Shown here piece after piece: positions 63,009 to 64,000 of a stretch of 64,000 bases of DNA. Position numbers and translations under genes: made by a program. This DNA is from Tessaracoccus caeni (lineage in GTDB: Bacteria; Actinomycetota; Actinomycetes; Propionibacteriales; Propionibacteriaceae): positions 1 to 64,000 of the forward strand of contig NZ_JARGDO010000014.1 in assembly GCF_029211185.1 (NCBI RefSeq), in the 5' to 3' direction. Numbering within the stretch: the first letter of the stretch is position 1; each line of letters opens with the position of its first letter. The notes beneath the pieces are model-generated. The model was not told the origin of the DNA and searched no databases. It saw nothing but the letters and a program-made list of their open reading frames with translations.

Positions 63009-63029
63009 TACGCGTTCGGCTGACGGTCG

Positions 63030-63080
63030 CGCTCTTCGAGGTGCGAGGCCGTCCGCGGCCGAGCCTCGAGGAGAGCGTGA
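63030..63080. repeat. R1-type single hairpin (copy g)
   Basis: Identical 51-bp copy of 62807-62857, directly repeated 223 bp away and ending 7 bp before the probable -10 (TAGACT, 63087-63092) of the thiM leader. Confidence 0.9.
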
Positions 63081-63097
63081 TGCGGCTAGACTGACGA

Positions 63098-63176
63098 GCG
63101 ACGCCGGGGTGCCTCGAACACGAGGCTGAGAACACACCCGTCGAACCTGATCTGGATCATTCCTGCGAAGGGAGCG
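63098..63176 (+). promoter_or_regulatory. TPP riboswitch (THI element)
   Basis: Conserved aptamer pieces in order: CGGGGTGCC, GAGGCTGAGA, ACACCCG-like, GAACCTGATCTGGAT, and GCGAAGGGAGC. The GGGAG at 63170-63174 is both the aptamer 3' strand and the ribosome-binding site of thiM (7 nt before its TTG), so thiamine pyrophosphate binding should block translation. Confidence 0.95.
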
Positions 63177-63181
63177 ACGCT

Positions 63182-63979
63182 TTGTCTGCTTATACCCACA
63201 TCCTGTCTGCGCTGCGCGAGATGCAGCCTCTGGTGCACTGCATGACCAACACCGTCGTGCCGGAGATCACAGCCAACGTGCTGTTGGCCGTCGGTGCGGC
63301 GCCAGCGATGATCGACCTGCCCGAGGAGGCCGAGGCCTTCGCGGCGATCGCCTCGGGACTGCTGATCAACGTCGGCAACGGCTCTGCCGAACAACATGAG
63401 GGCATGCGACGGGCCGCGGCCTCCGCCGACCGCGCGGGCACCCCCTGGGTGCTCGACCCAGTCGCCGTCGGCGGGCTGCCCGTGCGCACCGCCCTGGCCC
63501 GCGAACTGCTCGCACATCGACCGACGGCCATCCGCGGCAACGCGTCCGAGATCCTCGGCCTGGCCGGCAGCACCGCCGGTGGTCGTGGGGTCGACGCCAC
63601 CGACGAGGTCGAGGCCGCCATCGACACCGCCCGTGCACTCGCCGAGCAGCATCACACCGTCGTGGCCATCTCCGGCCGCGTCGACGTGATCGTCTCCCCC
63701 GGTCGCACTACGCGCGTGACCGGTGGCAGCAAGCTGATGCCGCTGGTGATCGGCACCGGCTGTTCGCTGGGCGCGGTGGCGGCCGCCTGCGCGGCCGCTC
63801 GAGGCGATGAGTCCGCACACGACGCGACCGTCGCGGCGCACGCCCTCTTCGGCGCGGCTGGGCGCGCAGCGGCCCGAGAGGCCCAGGGCCCCGGATCCTT
63901 CCGCACGGCATGGCTCGACGCGCTTTACACGTTGAGCGTCGACGAGGTGCGGCTGCTCGTCGAAGTGACCGACGACTGA
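63182..63979 (+). CDS. thiM: Hydroxyethylthiazole kinase
   Basis: A 265-residue kinase phosphorylating 4-methyl-5-(2-hydroxyethyl)thiazole in thiamine salvage. PLVHCMTNTVVPEITANVLLAVGAAPAM, GTPWVLDPVAVGG, IRGNASEILGLAG, and VIGTGCSLGAVAAA with the catalytic Cys-containing anion hole. Start TTG 63182, with GGGAG supplied by the riboswitch. It overlaps the next ATG. Confidence 0.95.
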   Translation: MSAYTHILSALREMQPLVHCMTNTVVPEITANVLLAVGAAPAMIDLPEEAEAFAAIASGLLINVGNGSAEQHEGMRRAAASADRAGTPWVLDPVAVGGLPVRTALARELLAHRPTAIRGNASEILGLAGSTAGGRGVDATDEVEAAIDTARALAEQHHTVVAISGRVDVIVSPGRTTRVTGGSKLMPLVIGTGCSLGAVAAACAAARGDESAHDATVAAHALFGAAGRAAAREAQGPGSFRTAWLDALYTLSVDEVRLLVEVTDD

Positions 63980-64000
63980 TGCAGGCCCGAAGAGGCCTTG
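63979..64000 (+). CDS. Start of a following gene (truncated by window)
   Basis: ATG 63979 overlaps the thiM stop (TGATG) and stays open to the window end (MQARRGL). By position it is probably another thiamine gene, such as thiE or thiD, but seven codons cannot show this. Confidence 0.4.

Overview
The window is high-GC DNA with short intergenic gaps, many 4-base ATGA gene overlaps and GTG/TTG starts, as in Actinobacteria. A complete biotin transcarboxylase operon (5S, 12S, a small protein and the 1.3S biotin carrier; 17.5-21.2 kb) and a GTP-type PEP carboxykinase point to a propionic-acid bacterium (Propionibacteriaceae) that runs the Wood-Werkman cycle. Genus cannot be fixed from the sequence alone.

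Layout. 0-6.5 kb: a HerA-like ATPase; an AbiEi/DUF559-type gene lying between two 165-bp direct repeats; a transaldolase-family aldolase; a two-component system. 6.6-11 kb: a MacAB-like efflux operon divergent from that two-component system, then a ParDE module. 11-17.4 kb: an unknown membrane protein, a choline-type BCCT transporter with phosphatidylcholine synthase, and two tandem AI-2E-family permeases. 17.5-28.8 kb: the transcarboxylase operon, a ThrE-like exporter, a large LuxR-type regulator, an ECF sigma factor overlapping a membrane-anchored serpin, and an ABC-F protein. 29.1-35.5 kb: a second efflux operon with two adaptor proteins, one carrying long low-complexity inserts. 35.6-39.6 kb: a FitAB/VapBC module, a HelR-like RNA polymerase-protecting ATPase behind a rifamycin-associated-element-like palindrome, and a DinB-family gene remnant. 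39.7-43.9 kb: GH29 fucosidase, M81 peptidase, GH29 fucosidase. 44-58 kb: housekeeping and envelope genes (fba, SpoU methylase, YceI, DUF368/PopT, LemA, pyrE, class E sortase, MATE, pdxH, MFS) separated by repeat-rich gaps. 58-64 kb: clpB with two HAIR operators, PEP carboxykinase, and thiM under a TPP riboswitch.

The intergenic DNA is unusually rich in palindromic repeats. I see at least six families: R1, clusters built on GCTCTTTGAGGTGCGA and GCCTCGAAAAGAGC, at seven loci; R2, a CCAGTGGCCGATTTTCC palindrome, at two loci; R3, the 165-bp direct repeat; R4, a hairpin whose two copies differ by compensated stem changes; R5, a 164-bp MITE-like element with a TA duplication; and R6, two GTTCCGCAGG-type hairpins. 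Most sit just downstream of genes.

The best candidates for undescribed biology are the sigma factor-serpin pair, in which a transmembrane protease inhibitor takes the place of an anti-sigma factor; the R3-flanked AbiEi/DUF559 cassette; the covarying R4 hairpins, one abutting a truncated gene; and the dual-adaptor efflux operon. Antibiotic-protection genes are also concentrated here (HelR, ABC-F, two MacAB-like pumps, MATE). All calls rest on reading motifs and recalled family features; no database search was run.
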